The position numbers were made by a program, and so were the translations under genes. This document shows, one piece after another, positions 62,103 through 64,000 of a stretch of 64,000 nt of DNA. How positions within the stretch are numbered: position 1 is the first letter of the stretch; the number at the start of each line of letters is the position of its first letter. The stretch is from NCBI GenBank assembly GCA_029265355.1, contig JAJUJL010000003.1, forward strand, positions 1 to 64,000. The letters are read 5' to 3'. The DNA is from Chloroflexota bacterium. GTDB lineage: Bacteria > Chloroflexota > Anaerolineae > Anaerolineales > UBA4823. The notes under the pieces are model-generated. The model saw nothing but the letters and a program-made list of their open reading frames with translations, did not search any database and was not told the DNA's origin.

Positions 62103-64000
62103 TTAACCGATTTCGACGCAATCTTTGCCGCGCTGCTTGGCCCGGTACAAAGACTGGTCAGCCTGGGCGAAGAGCGCTTCCAGGTTGGTTGTCCGCTCTG
62201 TCACCAATGTCACGCCGATGCTGAGGCTGGTTTGCAGGATGCAGTTATTGTAGCGGATATACAACTGGCGCACGCGACTGGCTAACCGCTCTGCGACCTC
62301 CAAGGCGGTGGGCAGGTCGGTTTCCGGGAGCATGATAAAGAATTCGTCGCCGCCGTAACGGCCGAGGAGATCAATGCTGCGCAGATTGGCTTCCAGGCAG
62401 CGCGCCACCTGGCGGAGCACCTGGTCGCCGCAGGGATGACCGTAGGTATCGTTGACGCGCTTGAAATCGTCGATATCTGCCATGATAGCGGCCAGGGGGT
62501 GTTTGAAACGGTGAGCGCGTGTCACTTCACGCTCGCCCACCTCGACCAGGCCGCGGCGGTTGTAGAGAGAAGTCAGCTCATCGGTGATCGCCTGCCGTTG
62601 GATCTGGGCGTGCAAGCGGGCATTTTGCAAAGCAGCGGCGGCGGTCGTCGCCAGGGCTCCCAAGAGGGCGCGATCGGCTTCGTTGAAAGCCTCCAGCCTG
62701 GAGGTGCTCAACACGAGCACACCCAGGGGTCTGGCGTCATTGTACAGGGGGGCGATCAAGACCGGCGTCGGCCTGTCTTGTTCGTTGCTGGCGGCATGGA
62801 CCAGGAGCGGCTGGCGGCTGGCGATGGCTTGCCGAAAAGGAGCTTCCAGTTCGGCTGCCGGAACAAATGAGATGCGTTGATCCTGGAAAGCGGTGGCGGC
62901 GCGCAGCTCCAACTCGCCGGTGTTGGCTGAGAGCAAGCGGATCTCGCCTTTCTCAGCCGATGGGATGGCGGTTTTGGCGGCGTCCAGTATTGCGCCCAGC
63001 AGCGATTCCAGATCCAGGGTGGTCAATAAGGCCGAGGTGGCGTGGTTGAGCGCGTCCAGCTCCCTGGCGCGCTGTGTCTGAAGCAAGTAGAGTTGGGCGC
63101 TCTCCAGGCTGAGCGAGATACGGTTGGCGACATCCTGCAAGAATAGAAGGCCGTCGTTTTTGAGGAAAGGAGATTTGCCATGATCCAGCAGAGTGATCAC
63201 GCTGGACACCTGGCCTTGCAGGGTAAGCGGGAGGAGCAGAATCTCGTTCAACGGCGCGTTGCTTGCCTCGGCGGGCAAGCCGGCGCTTGCTGGAGATAAG
63301 ACCTGTGGGGAGGTACTTTGAAAGACCTGAGCGATGGAGGAGGTGGGGTCGTTCAACCTTTCCGAAAAAGCCACCAGGAGAGCTGTGTTTTCAACGCCGC
63401 CAGCGAAACGAGCTTCGATCAGTTCGACCTGGCGCGTTCGCGGGTAGCGTGTGTGCAACAGACAGCTTGCGCCGGTTTTTTCGCACAGGTAGCCGGCTAT
63501 CGCCTCATAAATCGCGGAGGGATTGAAACCCGCCTCCATCAGGCAGCGACTCAGGCCAGCCAGTAAGTCTGCGCGCCAGGCAGCAGCCTGTATGCGATGC
63601 TCTTCGTTGCGCTGGATGGTGACATCGCGAACCAGGGTGATGACCCGCACGGCCTGGTCATCCTGGATGATGGGGATCAAATAGGTTTGGGTGAACACAT
63701 CCCCTTCGGGGAGCGAAAAGTGTTCTTCATATATGCGTGATTGGCGCGTGCTAAAGGCGCGCGCACATTCCTGGGCCAGGGCGGGGGAGAAAAAGTGGAA
63801 CAAGGAGAACAGGCGGGCGCCAACCGGCTCGACGCCGGGTGTGAGCTTTTCTACCCAGCGCCGCATGGCGCGGTTGCACAGCAAGATGGTCAGGTCGCGA
63901 TCGGTCACCAAAAGGCCGTCTTCAATGGCGTCGATGGTCGTCTGGTAGAGCGTGCTGGAGGAGCGCAACGCTGTCTCAGCTTCCTTGAGCTCGGTAATGT
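62103..64000 (-). CDS. Diguanylate cyclase with PAS and GAF domains (5' end outside window)
   Basis: The reading frame stays open to the last base of the window (ITELKEAETALRSSS...), so the N terminus lies outside; the TTG at 63968 is not a real start. Visible: coiled-coil segment, PAS domain (TLYQTTIDAIEDGLLVTDRDLTILLCN onward), a first GAF-like domain, a second GAF domain (HATSALLTTLDLESLLGAILDAAKTAIP), and a C-terminal GGDEF domain with RYGGDEFFIML. The inhibitory I-site RxxD (RSID) lies 5 residues before GGDEF. It makes cyclic di-GMP in response to an unknown cue. No EAL domain follows. Confidence 0.93.
   Translation of the reverse strand, partial: ITELKEAETALRSSSTLYQTTIDAIEDGLLVTDRDLTILLCNRAMRRWVEKLTPGVEPVGARLFSLFHFFSPALAQECARAFSTRQSRIYEEHFSLPEGDVFTQTYLIPIIQDDQAVRVITLVRDVTIQRNEEHRIQAAAWRADLLAGLSRCLMEAGFNPSAIYEAIAGYLCEKTGASCLLHTRYPRTRQVELIEARFAGGVENTALLVAFSERLNDPTSSIAQVFQSTSPQVLSPASAGLPAEASNAPLNEILLLPLTLQGQVSSVITLLDHGKSPFLKNDGLLFLQDVANRISLSLESAQLYLLQTQRARELDALNHATSALLTTLDLESLLGAILDAAKTAIPSAEKGEIRLLSANTGELELRAATAFQDQRISFVPAAELEAPFRQAIASRQPLLVHAASNEQDRPTPVLIAPLYNDARPLGVLVLSTSRLEAFNEADRALLGALATTAAAALQNARLHAQIQRQAITDELTSLYNRRGLVEVGEREVTRAHRFKHPLAAIMADIDDFKRVNDTYGHPCGDQVLRQVARCLEANLRSIDLLGRYGGDEFFIMLPETDLPTALEVAERLASRVRQLYIRYNNCILQTSLSIGVTLVTERTTNLEALFAQADQSLYRAKQRGKDCVEIG

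Overview
The window is GC-rich bacterial chromosome with tightly packed genes, many 4-bp ATGA stop/start overlaps, some GTG and TTG starts, and many small intergenic palindromes. Gene content (heme A synthase, glutaredoxin of mycoredoxin type, sugar and uronate catabolism with Opp-type transport, a STAND ATPase, a decaheme cytochrome) fits a Chloroflexota bacterium of the Anaerolineae/Caldilineae kind. That placement is inference: there is no rRNA gene here to settle it. The only RNA gene I can identify is tmRNA.

Layout. 1-3045: tandem repeats, then a PhoR/PhoB-type two-component system. 3144-11282: housekeeping genes (glutaredoxin, DUF72, heme A synthase, DNA ligase LigA, an alpha-oxoamine synthase, RlmI, a GNAT-ASCH fusion). 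11283-15665: a repeat-rich gap, an uncharacterised gene that appears to be driven by the adjacent second two-component system through four 11-bp-phased boxes, then that system. 15698-19527: a P2A-type ATPase and a duplicated membrane protein behind a yybP-ykoY (Mn2+) riboswitch with its own promoter and attenuator. 19928-23002: a membrane-anchored STAND/NB-ARC protein followed by a small helical protein. The two share a GNVxGSIVxGxNN motif, which points to an amyloid-coupled NLR/effector cell-death or defence pair; this is the most striking system in the window. 23094-24110: a lipoprotein, probably from a leaderless transcript.

24155-42796 is one long minus-strand catabolic block: LacI regulator, Opp-type transporter (binding protein, two permeases, two ATPases), sulfatase, NagA, NagB, a UroD-like protein, aldo/keto reductase, Gfo/Idh oxidoreductase, a second UroD-like protein, uronate isomerase UxaC and tagaturonate epimerase UxaE. 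Together they suggest import and breakdown of sulfated oligosaccharides containing amino sugar and uronic acid. 43311-46770: an MFS transporter, an acyltransferase and two small membrane proteins. 46820-47216: tmRNA.

47655-57401: a secreted decaheme cytochrome c, then an efflux-type ABC system (two ATPases, an FtsX/MacB-like permease, two HlyD-like adaptors) and an ECF sigma factor with a putative membrane partner. 57694-64000: a membrane-anchored cupredoxin-like protein, then a minus-strand cluster (DUF166, NnrS-like, cupin, DUF1858) behind a Crp/Fnr-type box centred at -41.5 of a predicted promoter, the Crp/Fnr regulator itself, a HEPN-like protein, and a diguanylate cyclase that runs off the window end.
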